Origin: Rhodopseudomonas palustris
GTDB taxonomy: Bacteria > Pseudomonadota > Alphaproteobacteria > Rhizobiales > Xanthobacteraceae
Direction: 5' to 3'
Assembly: GCF_034479375.1 (NCBI RefSeq)
Contig: NZ_CP140155.1
Coordinates: 1,550,001 to 1,614,000, forward strand
DNA length: 64,000 nucleotides
In this document: one piece after another, positions 39,236-46,698 of the stretch
Position numbering within the stretch: the stretch's first letter is position 1
Layout of the letters: every line of letters begins with the position of its first letter
Translations under genes and position numbers: made by a program
The notes under the pieces: generated by a model
Databases searched by the model: none
Seen by the model: the letters and a program-made list of their open reading frames with translations, nothing else
Told to the model about the DNA's origin: nothing

Positions 39236-39473
39236 CGATCATACAATGTGGGTCGAGTTGTCCGACGGTCGCACCCTCGGCGTGCCGCTGGCGTGGTTTC
39301 CGCGGCTATTGCGGGCAACGCCGGCCGAGCGCGCCGAGGTCGAATTGAGCCGCGTCGGCCTGCATTGGGAAGCGCTCGACGAGGACATCTCGGTCGCCGG
39401 CCTGCTGGCAGGCCGCGGCGACGTCACGCAAGCCTCGGAATCGGAGGCGTCGCTCGTAGCCCGTGCGGATTAG
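39204..39473 (+). CDS. DUF2442-family protein
   Basis: 89 residues. The core SVRFDDHTMWVELSDGRTLGVPLAWFPRLLRATPAERA, followed by GLHWEALDEDISVAGLL, is the diagnostic DUF2442 pattern. This family normally forms a small bicistronic toxin-antitoxin-like pair with DUF4160, which here survives only as a fragment. The last few residues and the stop codon are supplied by sequence that looks like half of an intergenic repeat (GTAGCCCGTGCGGATTAGCGG), so the native C-terminus may have been altered. Confidence 0.8.
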   Translation: MTISATSVRFDDHTMWVELSDGRTLGVPLAWFPRLLRATPAERAEVELSRVGLHWEALDEDISVAGLLAGRGDVTQASESEASLVARAD

Positions 39474-39560
39474 CGGAGCGTCATCCGCCATTCGACGCGC
39501 GGCGGCGCTGTCCGTAGCCTTGAAGGTAATTTAGCGTCCGAGCACACGCATAGCGGTTAG

Positions 39561-40214
39561 ATGATGAAAGGTCTTTCGATCAAGGTTCTGGTCGTTCTCG
39601 TCGTCCTTGGGGCCGTCCACGCGGCCTGGTTCGGGACGACGACTCGATCCGTCACGACGCGTCTCACGCCGACAAATTACGAGATGACCTACGCGATGGC
39701 GTGGGGGCTCGGGATGAAGGAGCGATTGACGCTGATGCAGGTCGGCGATTCCAAATCCTCCACATCCACGGATTGGATCGAGGTTTCGGATAAGCCTTAC
39801 AATTCGGGAGCCGTCGTCTACGCGCGCGACGACGGACAGGATTATTTGATTGGCATCAACTATGATATTTATCGCTTTCTCCCGGGGCGCGCGCTCTCCC
39901 GGCTGTCTTGCGACCGGGAGAGCTTTCTGGAACTAACCGCGTTTGCGAAGCAACTTGTCGGCCTGCGCTCAAAGGGGCAACGAGCCGACGACATCGACCC
40001 CGGTGCAAGACGCCGATTTGAAGTATTGCAGCCGGGCGATGCGAGCGGCTCCATCGCGACTAATCCGCCCTCCTCCAGATACTACTTCGGCCTGAGATAT
40101 CTCGGGCGGTTCGGGCTCGCGGCTGTATCAGGCAGCAGCGAACGCGAGATTCGCTTCGTACCCGCGGAGAGTAGCCCGGAGCCTCGCCTGGCTCTGCATG
40201 AAGCCTGCCCATAG
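39561..40214 (+). CDS. Hypothetical membrane-anchored or exported protein
   Basis: 217 residues. ATG 39561 (a second ATG follows immediately) starts a single N-terminal hydrophobic helix (LSIKVLVVLVVLGAVHAAWF) that is either a signal anchor or an uncleaved signal. The remainder is soluble and mixed alpha/beta with no motif I recognise. Base composition is lower in G/C than the core genes, as elsewhere in this accessory stretch. It stands alone between the DUF2442 gene and a toxin-antitoxin remnant. Confidence 0.55.
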   Translation: MMKGLSIKVLVVLVVLGAVHAAWFGTTTRSVTTRLTPTNYEMTYAMAWGLGMKERLTLMQVGDSKSSTSTDWIEVSDKPYNSGAVVYARDDGQDYLIGINYDIYRFLPGRALSRLSCDRESFLELTAFAKQLVGLRSKGQRADDIDPGARRRFEVLQPGDASGSIATNPPSSRYYFGLRYLGRFGLAAVSGSSEREIRFVPAESSPEPRLALHEACP

Positions 40215-40311
40215 TCGCGCGTCCTTCGACGCAGATCCTAGTCCGCCGCGCTCGATCCCGGCTCCGGAAGTGCCCTTTTGCCGCCTCGCCTTTGCTGCTA
40301 GGCTTGCGCTC

Positions 40312-40512
40312 ATGACCACTGCCGAGGACATCGAAAAGGCCGTCGAACGACTGCCGCCGCGCGAGTTGGCGCGGTTTCGGGCGTGGTTCGAGGCGTTCGA
40401 TGCGGAGCAGTTCGACGCCGCGATCGCCCGCGACGCGGAGGCCGGCAGGCTCGACGATCTCGCAGCCGAGGCGCTGGCCGCCCATCGCGCCGGCCAGTCG
40501 CGCGAGCTGTGA
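40312..40512 (+). CDS. Antitoxin of a RelE/ParE-type toxin-antitoxin pair
   Basis: 66 residues from ATG 40312. The longer upstream frame has no support. The sequence EDIEKAVERLPPRELARFRAWFEAFDAEQFD, then DAEAGRLDDLAAEALAAHRAG, is the common small helical antitoxin that precedes RelE-like toxins in proteobacteria. Its stop overlaps the toxin start (GTGA), the standard coupling. The toxin itself is truncated, so the pair is probably no longer functional as an addiction module. Confidence 0.8.
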   Translation: MTTAEDIEKAVERLPPRELARFRAWFEAFDAEQFDAAIARDAEAGRLDDLAAEALAAHRAGQSREL

Positions 40513-40640
40513 AGCACCTCGCCGCGCCGCGGTTCTGGGCGGCGTATGACGATCTCCCCGCGCCGATCAGGAAGCTCGCCGACGCGCAATATGCGCTGCT
40601 GAAGAGCGACCCGCGTCACCCCTCGCTGCAGCAAGCGTAG
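40509..40640 (+). pseudogene. RelE/ParE-type toxin, truncated by a palindromic repeat
   Basis: GTG 40509 overlaps the antitoxin stop by 2 bases. The reading MKHLAAPRFWAAYDDLP, then KLADAQYALLKSDPRHPSL, matches the N-terminal half of RelE-like toxins, which normally continue for about 40 residues with the catalytic beta-strands. Here the frame enters the palindromic repeat at 40635 and stops at TAG 40638-40640 after 43 codons. No remainder is found after the repeat. Confidence 0.8.
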
Positions 40641-40714
40641 GATGGGTTGAGCGAAGCGAAACCCATCGCTTCGTTCTGGCTGCCGTGGGTTTCGCTGCGC
40701 TCAACCCACGCTAC
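40635..40714. repeat. Palindromic repeat (GTAGGATGGGTT family) inside the toxin gene
   Basis: Starts GCGTAGGATGGGTTGAGCG and ends with the near-complement CGCTGCGCTCAACCCACGCTAC. The inner arms GCGAAACCCAT and GTGGGTTTCGC surround a short centre. It interrupts the RelE-type toxin and ends 15 bp before the HicB stop. Partial relatives occur at 39042-39146, 41462-41490 and near 41996. Confidence 0.8.
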
Positions 40715-40728
40715 AATTTCGCACCAAA

Positions 40729-41022
40729 CTACTCCGCCGCCGCCCTCGCCGCCTGCGGCCTGACGAACGCCACCACGGCGGCGGCGTCCGCCGTGAATTC
40801 CGGATCGTCGCGCAATTGTTCGAGGCTGCGCGGCTGCGGGATCGGGTCGCCGTCGGCGCGCAGCAGCGCGAGATGGCCGCCGAGCGCTTCGGCGGCGTTG
40901 TCGATCGCCTGCTCGAAGGTGTCGCCCGCCGAGATGCAACCGGGCACGTCGGGAAAGGCGACGCCGTAGGAGGTGTCGCGGTCCTTGTAGACCAGCGCGA
41001 GGTAGCCGGACGTTGCGCTCAC
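40729..41022 (-). CDS. hicB: HicB-family antitoxin
   Basis: 97 residues. The start is GTG 41022 with GGAGG 5 nt upstream. The HicB fold signature is clear: YLALVYKDRDTSYGVAFPDVPGCISAGDTFEQAIDNAAEALGGHL. It is short and lacks a long C-terminal DNA-binding extension. The last third is Ala-rich (AAVVAFVRPQAARAAAE). The hicA toxin upstream carries a frameshift, so HicB remains without a working partner. Confidence 0.88.
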   Translation of the reverse strand: MSATSGYLALVYKDRDTSYGVAFPDVPGCISAGDTFEQAIDNAAEALGGHLALLRADGDPIPQPRSLEQLRDDPEFTADAAAVVAFVRPQAARAAAE

Positions 41023-41032
41023 CGGACCTCCT

Positions 41033-41164
41033 TCAGGCCTGCCTGCCGAGTGACCGAACGGACGATCTTCGGATGCGGGACCGTCACCTTACCAGCTTTT
41101 ACCGGATGCTTGAAGTGGTGGTGACTGCCGGTCGCACCAATGAGGCGCCGCTACTTTTGATCAC
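41033..41164 (-). pseudogene. hicA: hicA toxin remnant, frameshifted
   Basis: GTG 41164 has a good GGAGG site 6 nt upstream and begins VIKSSGASLVR, a plausible HicA start. The conserved block TGSHHHFKHP, then KAGKVTVPHPK, with the catalytic His, lies in the next frame, ending at TGA 41033-41035. The switch is needed near 41130, where a base (or four) seems lost relative to the usual LVRxTGSHHH. Read straight through, the frame stops after about 20 codons. It lies 10 bp upstream of hicB. Confidence 0.75.
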
Positions 41165-41226
41165 CTTGTGTCCTCCCTGAACTCAATTAGACTGACTCTG
41201 GTTCGCAGATTTTGGAGATTACTGAA

Positions 41227-41451
41227 TTGGCCACTCATCGCGTTTTCCTCAGGACCCCTCCTTTAGAAGTCGGCCGAGCAGATGTTTGTATTGAAATCAA
41301 GAAGAACGAGAGCAAACTCGGTGAGCTAAAGATTTCAAACGGATCGGCAGTATGGTTTCCAAACGGCAACTCGTACGGCTACAAGCTCTCATGGTCAAAG
41401 GTTGCCGCCTTGTTTGAGGAACACGGAGCGAGCAAGGCCGAGACTCGATAA
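41227..41451 (+). CDS. Small conserved hypothetical protein
   Basis: 74 residues from a TTG start at 41227 that has GGAG 9 nt upstream. The same frame opens at a TTG at 41212, inside that site. The text VFLRTPPLEVGRADVCIEIK, then KLGELKISNGSAVWFP, and a final GYKLSWSKVAALFEEHG belongs to a widespread family of tiny beta-rich cytoplasmic proteins of unknown role that I recognise by pattern only. It is A/T-richer than core genes. Confidence 0.7.
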   Translation: MATHRVFLRTPPLEVGRADVCIEIKKNESKLGELKISNGSAVWFPNGNSYGYKLSWSKVAALFEEHGASKAETR

Positions 41452-41461
41452 GCGGAAGTCG

Positions 41462-41490
41462 CCCGGGTGAGCGAAGCGAAACCCATAACT
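41462..41490. repeat. Partial palindromic repeat
   Basis: GCCCGGGTGAGCGAAGCGAAACCCATAA is one arm of the repeat seen complete at 40635-40714, lying just after the small hypothetical gene. Confidence 0.5.
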
Positions 41491-41518
41491 CACCGCATCG
41501 CCGATTAGCCGTTCCGCC

Positions 41519-41863
41519 TCACCCCTTCAACCGCTTCTTGTACGCCACCGGGTCCATGTCGCGGATGTCGACGCTGAGGCTGACGATGTCGGGGCAGTGC
41601 TCGACTAGGGTCTGGCGCAGCGCGTTGGCGAGCGCTTCCTTCTGCTCCGGCGTGCGGCCGGCCAACAGGTACACGGCGAGATGCACGAAGCTGTCTCGCC
41701 GGCCAGCGACGAGATAATCGTCGAAGCCGCGGGCGCGGACCTTGATGTCGGCGGCGTGCATCACCCCGGTCGCCGCGGCGGCGACGGCGAGCCCGTCCAT
41801 CATCGGCGCGATGCGGTCGCGGTTAAGGTCGTCGCCCGAGTAATCGATCACGAGATGCGGCAT
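41519..41863 (-). CDS. 5-carboxymethyl-2-hydroxymuconate isomerase-like tautomerase
   Basis: 114 residues from ATG 41863 (MPHLVIDYSGD). The longer frame to 41929 is not supported. The Pro after the initiator Met is the catalytic base of the tautomerase superfamily once Met is removed. The CHMI pattern continues with IKVRARGFDDYLVAGRRDSFVHLAVYLLAGRTPEQK and ends SVDIRDMDPVAYKKR. In homoprotocatechuate breakdown this enzyme isomerises an aromatic-ring-cleavage product. No other genes of that pathway are nearby, so the actual substrate is uncertain. Confidence 0.88.
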   Translation of the reverse strand: MPHLVIDYSGDDLNRDRIAPMMDGLAVAAAATGVMHAADIKVRARGFDDYLVAGRRDSFVHLAVYLLAGRTPEQKEALANALRQTLVEHCPDIVSLSVDIRDMDPVAYKKRLKG

Positions 41864-41934
41864 CGCCCTGCTCCGGTTCGTCCACGCCAGTCCGGCGGCT
41901 GTTGTTGGCGCTCGCGCCGGCGCGGTCAAGCCCG

Positions 41935-42020
41935 CACGCCCCGGTCATTCCGCGATGCGCTGCGTGCGCCGGAATGACGAACGAGCAAGCATCGTCGTAG
42001 GGCGGGCAAAAGGCGCGCAG
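41935..42020. repeat. Two short intergenic palindromes
   Basis: GGTCATTCCGCGATGCGC with GTGCGCCGGAATGAC (about 41942-41978), then GTAGGGCGGGCAAAAGGCG from 41998, are reduced members of the repeat families seen at 44299-44418 and 39042-39146. The whole gap 41864-42167 shows no gene beyond these. Confidence 0.5.
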
Positions 42021-42167
42021 CGCCGTGCCACGTCGGGCGCCGCGACCTCGGGAAGCGCTGCGCTGCCCGCCGCGCCGGCGGCGCTTTCAACCATTCCTTA
42101 ACGATGCCGATATCGAAGCCCAGACGCCCCACTCACTTACCTATCAGTTGTTAGGAACTCGGCAGAC

Positions 42168-43316
42168 ATGGTGCCGGCCATGCCCCTTACGATGTTGTCC
42201 AGATACCTGCATCCTGATCCGCGGGTCCGGCGCGAGCTGGTCGATCTGCTCTACACCGCGCTGCCGCAGGTGATGGCGATCAGCGTCACCTCGGTGGTCG
42301 GCGCCGTGGCGCTGGCGGTGATCGACGGCGACCCCGGCTATGCGGTGATCGCGGCGCTGATCCTGATCACCGCCTCGGCCCGGATCGCCTCGCTGCTGCG
42401 CTACAAATCCCGCGCCGCGCAATTGTCCGATGCCGACGTGGTGCGCTGGGAGCGGATCTACGGCGCCGGCGCCTGCGCCTTCAGCCTCGCGCTCGGCGCG
42501 CTGTCCTATCGGACGCTGCATCTCGGCGACGCGCCCGGAGCCTGGCTGGCGTTCGGCCTGTCGATGTCGTTCTGCGTCGGCATGGTGTCGCGGGCGGCGA
42601 TCCGGCCCTGGGTCATTCTGACCGCTGCGGCGACCTTGCTGATGCCGACCGTCGTCGCCGGCCTGCTGCGTCCCGAGCTCGCCTACAATGTCGGCGCCGT
42701 GATGCTGATATTCTTCTGGCTCACCCTGCGCGAAGCCTCCAGGCATCTCAGCGCCGCCTTCGTCGAGCGCCTCGAAGCCCGGCATCGGCTGGCGCTGCAG
42801 GCGACCCACGACTTCCTCACCGGCCTGCCGAACCGCGCCGCGTTTCTGCAGTCGCTCGCCACCATCGGCGGCAATTTCGCCATCATCGCGATCGATCTCG
42901 ACGGCTTCAAACCGGTCAACGATCGCCACGGCCACAATGCCGGCGACGATCTGCTGCGCCAGGTCGCGGCGCGGCTGACCGACTGCGTCGGCGCCGGCGG
43001 CATCGCCGCGCGCTTCGGCGGCGACGAATTCATGCTGCTGAAGCCGGTCGCCGCCGGCGCGGACGGGCGCACCGAGGCGCTGGAGCTGGCGCGCAGGGCG
43101 GTGTTCGAGCTCTCGCTGCCGTATCGGCTGTCGGACCTGCCGGTGCGCATCGGCGCCAGCGCCGGCGTGCTCGTCGCCGACGGCGCGCTCGCCACCGGCG
43201 CGACGGCGCAATTGCTGGAGCGGGTCGACCGCGCCCTCTATGCCGCCAAGCGCGCCGGCGGGGCCACCGTCTGGTCGGACGCGGACGACGAGCCCGCCTA
43301 CAGCGCGGCGGTCTAG
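42168..43316 (+). CDS. Membrane-bound diguanylate cyclase (GGDEF)
   Basis: Makes cyclic di-GMP. 382 residues. The N-terminal half has five or six hydrophobic helices without a recognisable ligand domain. The GGDEF domain runs from about residue 215 (HDFLTGLPNRAAFLQ) with the active motif RFGGDEF near residues 282-288 and IAIDLDGFKPVNDRHGHNAGD upstream. The inhibitory I-site RxxD expected a few residues before the motif is absent. There is no EAL domain. ATG 42168 is used; ATG 42180 is an alternative. It stands alone with no operon partner. Confidence 0.92.
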   Translation: MVPAMPLTMLSRYLHPDPRVRRELVDLLYTALPQVMAISVTSVVGAVALAVIDGDPGYAVIAALILITASARIASLLRYKSRAAQLSDADVVRWERIYGAGACAFSLALGALSYRTLHLGDAPGAWLAFGLSMSFCVGMVSRAAIRPWVILTAAATLLMPTVVAGLLRPELAYNVGAVMLIFFWLTLREASRHLSAAFVERLEARHRLALQATHDFLTGLPNRAAFLQSLATIGGNFAIIAIDLDGFKPVNDRHGHNAGDDLLRQVAARLTDCVGAGGIAARFGGDEFMLLKPVAAGADGRTEALELARRAVFELSLPYRLSDLPVRIGASAGVLVADGALATGATAQLLERVDRALYAAKRAGGATVWSDADDEPAYSAAV

Positions 43317-43407
43317 ACATCCGGCCGCGCACCTCTTGCCATTCGCGGCGCGCGCGCCAATCTCAGCTTCCCGCCGCAACGACAATCCGAAACAGCCGGA
43401 GCCCCGC

Positions 43408-44283
43408 ATGACCGACGCCCCCTACACGCCGCCCAAAGTCTGGACCTGGGACAAGGAGAACGGCGGCCAATTCGCGTCGATCAACCGGCCCGTCGCCGGC
43501 GCGACGCACGACAAGGAACTGCCGGTCGGCCAGCATCCTTTGCAGCTCTATTCGCTGGCGACGCCGAACGGCCAGAAGGTCACGATCCTGCTCGAGGAAC
43601 TGCTGGCGCTCGGCCACAGCGGCGCCGAATACGACGCCTGGCTGATCAGGATCGGCGACGGCGATCAGTTCGGTTCCGGCTTCGTCGCGGTCAATCCGAA
43701 CTCCAAGATCCCGGCGCTGCTGGATCGCTCCGCCTCGCCGCCGATCCGCGTTTTCGAATCCGGCTCGATCCTGCTGTATCTCGCCGAGAAGTTCGGCGCG
43801 TTTCTGCCGAAGGATATTCCCGGCCGCACCGAGTGCCTGAACTGGCTGTTCTGGCAGATGGGTTCGGCGCCCTATCTCGGCGGCGGCTTCGGCCATTTCT
43901 ACGCCTACGCGCCGGAGAAATGGGAATATCCGATCAATCGCTTCGCAATGGAGGTGAAGCGCCAGCTCGACGTGCTCGACCGCCGTCTGGCGGACAGCGA
44001 ATATCTCGCCGGCGCGGACTACTCGATCGCCGACATTGCGGTGTGGCCTTGGTACGGCGGGCTCATCAACGGCGTGCTGTATAACGACAGCGCCACCTTC
44101 CTCGACGTCGGGAGCTACACCAACGTGCAGCGCTGGACCAAGGCGATCGGCTCGCGCCCCGCAGTGAAGCGCGGCCGCATCGTCAACCGCGTCACCGGCG
44201 ACCCGGCGAGCCAGCTCCACGAACGCCACGACGCCTCCGACTTCGAGACGAAGACGCAGGACAAGATCGCCAAGGCGAAGTAA
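43408..44283 (+). CDS. yghU: Glutathione-dependent disulfide-bond oxidoreductase (YghU type)
   Basis: Nu-class glutathione transferase of 291 residues, cytoplasmic. ATG 43408 starts MTDAPYTPPKVWTWDKENGGQFASINRP, the typical YghU opening. The thioredoxin-like domain contains LATPNGQKVTILLEEL (with the Asn/Thr-Pro-Asn-Gly active segment) and NPNSKIPALLD then ESGSILLYLAEKFG. The all-helical domain ends with the YSIADIAVWPWYG motif. The enzyme reduces disulfides with two bound glutathiones. It is a monocistronic gene followed by a palindromic repeat. Confidence 0.93.
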   Translation: MTDAPYTPPKVWTWDKENGGQFASINRPVAGATHDKELPVGQHPLQLYSLATPNGQKVTILLEELLALGHSGAEYDAWLIRIGDGDQFGSGFVAVNPNSKIPALLDRSASPPIRVFESGSILLYLAEKFGAFLPKDIPGRTECLNWLFWQMGSAPYLGGGFGHFYAYAPEKWEYPINRFAMEVKRQLDVLDRRLADSEYLAGADYSIADIAVWPWYGGLINGVLYNDSATFLDVGSYTNVQRWTKAIGSRPAVKRGRIVNRVTGDPASQLHERHDASDFETKTQDKIAKAK

Positions 44284-44298
44284 TCAACCGCACCGCAA

Positions 44299-44418
44299 CG
44301 TCATTCCGGGGCGCGCGCCAACGGCGCGCGAACCCGGAATCTCGAGCTGTTCTGTGCGCGGAATGCCACAACGTCGGGATTCCGGGTTCGCGAGCTACGC
44401 TCGCGCCCCGGAATGACG
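44299..44418. repeat. 120-bp palindromic repeat (CGTCATTCCGG family)
   Basis: Outer arms CGTCATTCCGGGGCGCG and CGCGCCCCGGAATGACG. The inner arms AACCCGGAATCTCG and CGGGATTCCGGGTTCG give a double-hairpin layout. It sits between two convergent genes. Confidence 0.8.
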
Positions 44419-44434
44419 GTGCAACAATCTCGCA

Positions 44435-44821
44435 CTACACGCCGTGGCGCGGCACCGTGACCTTGCCCTGCGTGGTGGCGATGCCCATCTCGAAACTGTC
44501 GGCGATGCGGCGGGCGCGGACGATGAATGCCGCGGCGATGTCCGGCGTGAACAGTTCACTGGCGGTGGCCTCGAACAACGCCAGCCAGCGGTCGAAATGC
44601 GCCGGCTCCAGCCCGAGCACCAGGTGCGGCCGCATCGGCCGGCCGCCGTAGCGCCCGGTCTTCAGCAGCATCGACGACCAGAAATCGGTGATCTGCGCGA
44701 TGTGATGATCCCAGTCCTCGACCGCGCGGTCGAAGATCGGGCCGATCAGATCGTCGTCGCGGGCCCGCGTGTAGAACGTGCGCACCATCGTGGCGATCTC
44801 GGCTTCGGTGATTTCGTGCAT
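44435..44821 (-). CDS. Group III truncated haemoglobin
   Basis: 128-residue 2-over-2 globin that binds haem and oxygen or nitric oxide. Group III features are clear: FYTRARDDDLIGPIFDRAVEDWDHHIAQITDFWSSMLLKTGRYGGRPMRPH, with the proximal His in PAHFDRWLALF. ATG 44821 is used; a GTG directly before it is possible. It starts 31 bp after the FMN-reductase gene on the same strand and may be cotranscribed. That pairing would suit redox maintenance of the haem, which is inference. Confidence 0.93.
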   Translation of the reverse strand: MHEITEAEIATMVRTFYTRARDDDLIGPIFDRAVEDWDHHIAQITDFWSSMLLKTGRYGGRPMRPHLVLGLEPAHFDRWLALFEATASELFTPDIAAAFIVRARRIADSFEMGIATTQGKVTVPRHGV

Positions 44822-44852
44822 CACCCGGATGTAGTGCGCGGCGCGGCCGCAC

Positions 44853-45443
44853 TCAATACGGCGGCTCGAGCTTTGCGCGCTGCGCCTTCGCGGCCTCGGC
44901 CCACCAGGCGAGATCCTCGGCGAAGCGCGGGAACGCGCGGGCCAGCGATTTGCCGGCGTCGCCCGTCGGCCGACCGTCGGCGTCGAGCGTCTGCGCGATC
45001 GGACCGACCGCGAGCGTCGACGAGATCACCACCATGCCCATTTCACTGAGCGTGCCGTGCCACGCGGTCGCCGCACGCACGCCGGAGAGGCGCCCGGCCG
45101 AATAGCTCGCGATCGCCGCCGGCCGCCAGAACCATTCTTCGAGAAAATGATCGGTGAGGTTCTTCAAGCCGGGCTGCAGCCCCCAATTATATTCGCCGGT
45201 GACGAACACGAAGCCGTCCGCCGCGCGGATTTTCGCAGCCAGCGTTTCCATCGCAGCGGGCGCCTCGCCTTTCGGATATTCCTTGTACATCCGGTCGAGC
45301 ATCGGCAGCCCGACCGCCTTGGCGTCGATCAGTTCGACATCGTCGCCGCGTGCACGCAGCTCCGCGACGATGTAGTTCGCGAGCCTGATGCCCATCCGGT
45401 CGGAGCGGTACGAGCCGTACAAAACCAGCAGGCGGTGGGCCAT
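44853..45443 (-). CDS. NADPH-dependent FMN reductase
   Basis: 196-residue flavodoxin-like oxidoreductase. ATG 45443 has AAGGAG upstream and gives MAHRLLVLYGSYRSDRMGIRLANYI, containing the phosphate-binding loop GSYRSDRMG. FVTGEYNWGLQPGLKNLTDHF is the FMN-contact segment of this family. It reduces flavin or quinone-type substrates using NAD(P)H. It lies just upstream of the truncated haemoglobin gene and 55 bp after the MOSC gene, so the three may form one unit. Confidence 0.9.
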   Translation of the reverse strand: MAHRLLVLYGSYRSDRMGIRLANYIVAELRARGDDVELIDAKAVGLPMLDRMYKEYPKGEAPAAMETLAAKIRAADGFVFVTGEYNWGLQPGLKNLTDHFLEEWFWRPAAIASYSAGRLSGVRAATAWHGTLSEMGMVVISSTLAVGPIAQTLDADGRPTGDAGKSLARAFPRFAEDLAWWAEAAKAQRAKLEPPY

Positions 45444-45498
45444 CGATCGGCTCCTTTGCAATGAAACGACAAACTCCGCGGCTCGACCCGTGCCACAT

Positions 45499-45996
45499 CT
45501 ACACGCGTTCGATCGGATCGCCGAGCCGGATCACTCCGCCCTCGCGAACGCGAGCAGTGAGGCCGCCGCGACCGCGCATCGCATTATAGCCGCCCGGCCC
45601 GAGCGTCTCTTCCATCCGGCTGCACGGCGCGCAATCCCCCGCGCCTTCGAGCAGCGCCGCGCCGATGAGAAACCGCTGTCCCTTCAGGGCCATGAGATTG
45701 ACGCCCCGGGTGACGAAATTTCGACGCAAGAGATCGGGAGCGACATCGTCGCGGCCGAGGAAGGCCGCGACGGCGGCGAGATCTTCCGCTGCGATCAGTG
45801 TGACCTGCCGCGCGCCGTCCGAGGCGGTGCGATAACGATCGCCATCGATGCCGCGACCGGCGATCAGCGTCGCCTGCGCGGCGATCAGCACCGGCGCGCG
45901 GCGGGCCGGGCGCAGCCCGATCCAGTCGAGCCGTCCCGGCCGCATCGGTGCGGTCATCAGCCGGCCGAGCGGCGTATCTGCTGCGAAAGACTTCAT
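45499..45996 (-). CDS. MOSC-domain protein
   Basis: 165 residues with a single MOSC (molybdenum cofactor sulfurase C-terminal) domain. The RGIDGDRY and RNFVTRGVNLM blocks are present, as is the invariant Cys region GDCAPCSRMEETLGPG. No beta-barrel extension or ferredoxin domain is attached. Such small MOSC proteins resemble YiiM and act on N-hydroxylated substrates or sulfur transfer. The exact role is not clear. It lies at the head of the minus-strand group of MOSC, FMN reductase and globin genes. Confidence 0.88.
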   Translation of the reverse strand: MKSFAADTPLGRLMTAPMRPGRLDWIGLRPARRAPVLIAAQATLIAGRGIDGDRYRTASDGARQVTLIAAEDLAAVAAFLGRDDVAPDLLRRNFVTRGVNLMALKGQRFLIGAALLEGAGDCAPCSRMEETLGPGGYNAMRGRGGLTARVREGGVIRLGDPIERV

Positions 45997-46053
45997 CCGG
46001 TGCTGGACAAGGCCGCGCCCCGGCGATGGTTCCCGACGGTCAGGATGTCCGCC

Positions 46054-46452
46054 TCAGGTCTTCGGCGGTTTCGGCAGCGCCTGGGCGAAGCCGTTGTAGC
46101 AGGCCAGTCGCTCGTCCTCCTCCTTGGTCAGGCGGCAGTCGGAAACCGCCTTGGCGGGCTTCTGTTTGGCGCCGGGCTTCGGCGTCTTCGGCTTCGGCGG
46201 ATAGATCGCGTCATAGCAGTCGAGCCGTTCCTTGCTGCCGTCCTCGATCTCGAGACAGCCCTGCAGCTGAGCCGCGATCGACGGCTTGCCGGCCGGATTG
46301 TTGGCACCGTTCCTGGCCGTCGCCTCGCCACGCGGCTTGACCTGCACCAGCGGCCGATCCCCGATCATCGGCGGCTTGCTCGGCGCCGTCGTGGTCTGCG
46401 CGAGCGCCGCGCTCGAAGCCAGCAGCGTCATCATGACAACCATCGTTCTCAT
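46054..46452 (-). CDS. Small exported protein with two Cys-ERL-Cys-Tyr modules
   Basis: 132 residues from ATG 46452, with a signal peptide MRTMVVMMTLLASSAALAQ. Two similar units are visible: GCLEIEDGSKERLDCYDAIYPP and DCRLTKEEDERLACYNGF. Each has a Cys pair about 12 residues apart, ending in ERLxCY. Between them is a Lys/Pro-rich linker. This pattern is frequent in small periplasmic proteins of alphaproteobacteria. Each pair probably forms a disulfide. No function can be assigned. Confidence 0.7.
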   Translation of the reverse strand: MRTMVVMMTLLASSAALAQTTTAPSKPPMIGDRPLVQVKPRGEATARNGANNPAGKPSIAAQLQGCLEIEDGSKERLDCYDAIYPPKPKTPKPGAKQKPAKAVSDCRLTKEEDERLACYNGFAQALPKPPKT

Positions 46453-46698
46453 CGAAATCCCCGTGGAAATGCGTGCGACCGGCGCAGCAGCGCCTTGCGG
46501 CAGTTGTTCAAAGACAATCGCTTCCTCAAATCCGAGCCCGGCAGCAACGTCAAGCGCATTGCCCGATGCTGCCCTGCGGTTTCCCACCGCAGGCCAGATC
46601 AGCGCAGCAATTGCGGCTTGTTTGCGGCGGAACCGGAACCGTCCCCGGCCGCGAGCCGCAGGTGGAAGGCGTGAGGTTTCTGCGATAATCAAGGCGCC

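Noticed and set aside
37000-42100. Integrated mobile element with integrase or attachment sites in the accessory region
   Set aside because: No integrase, transposase, tRNA target or flanking direct repeat was found. The region looks like a mosaic of small insertions and decay.
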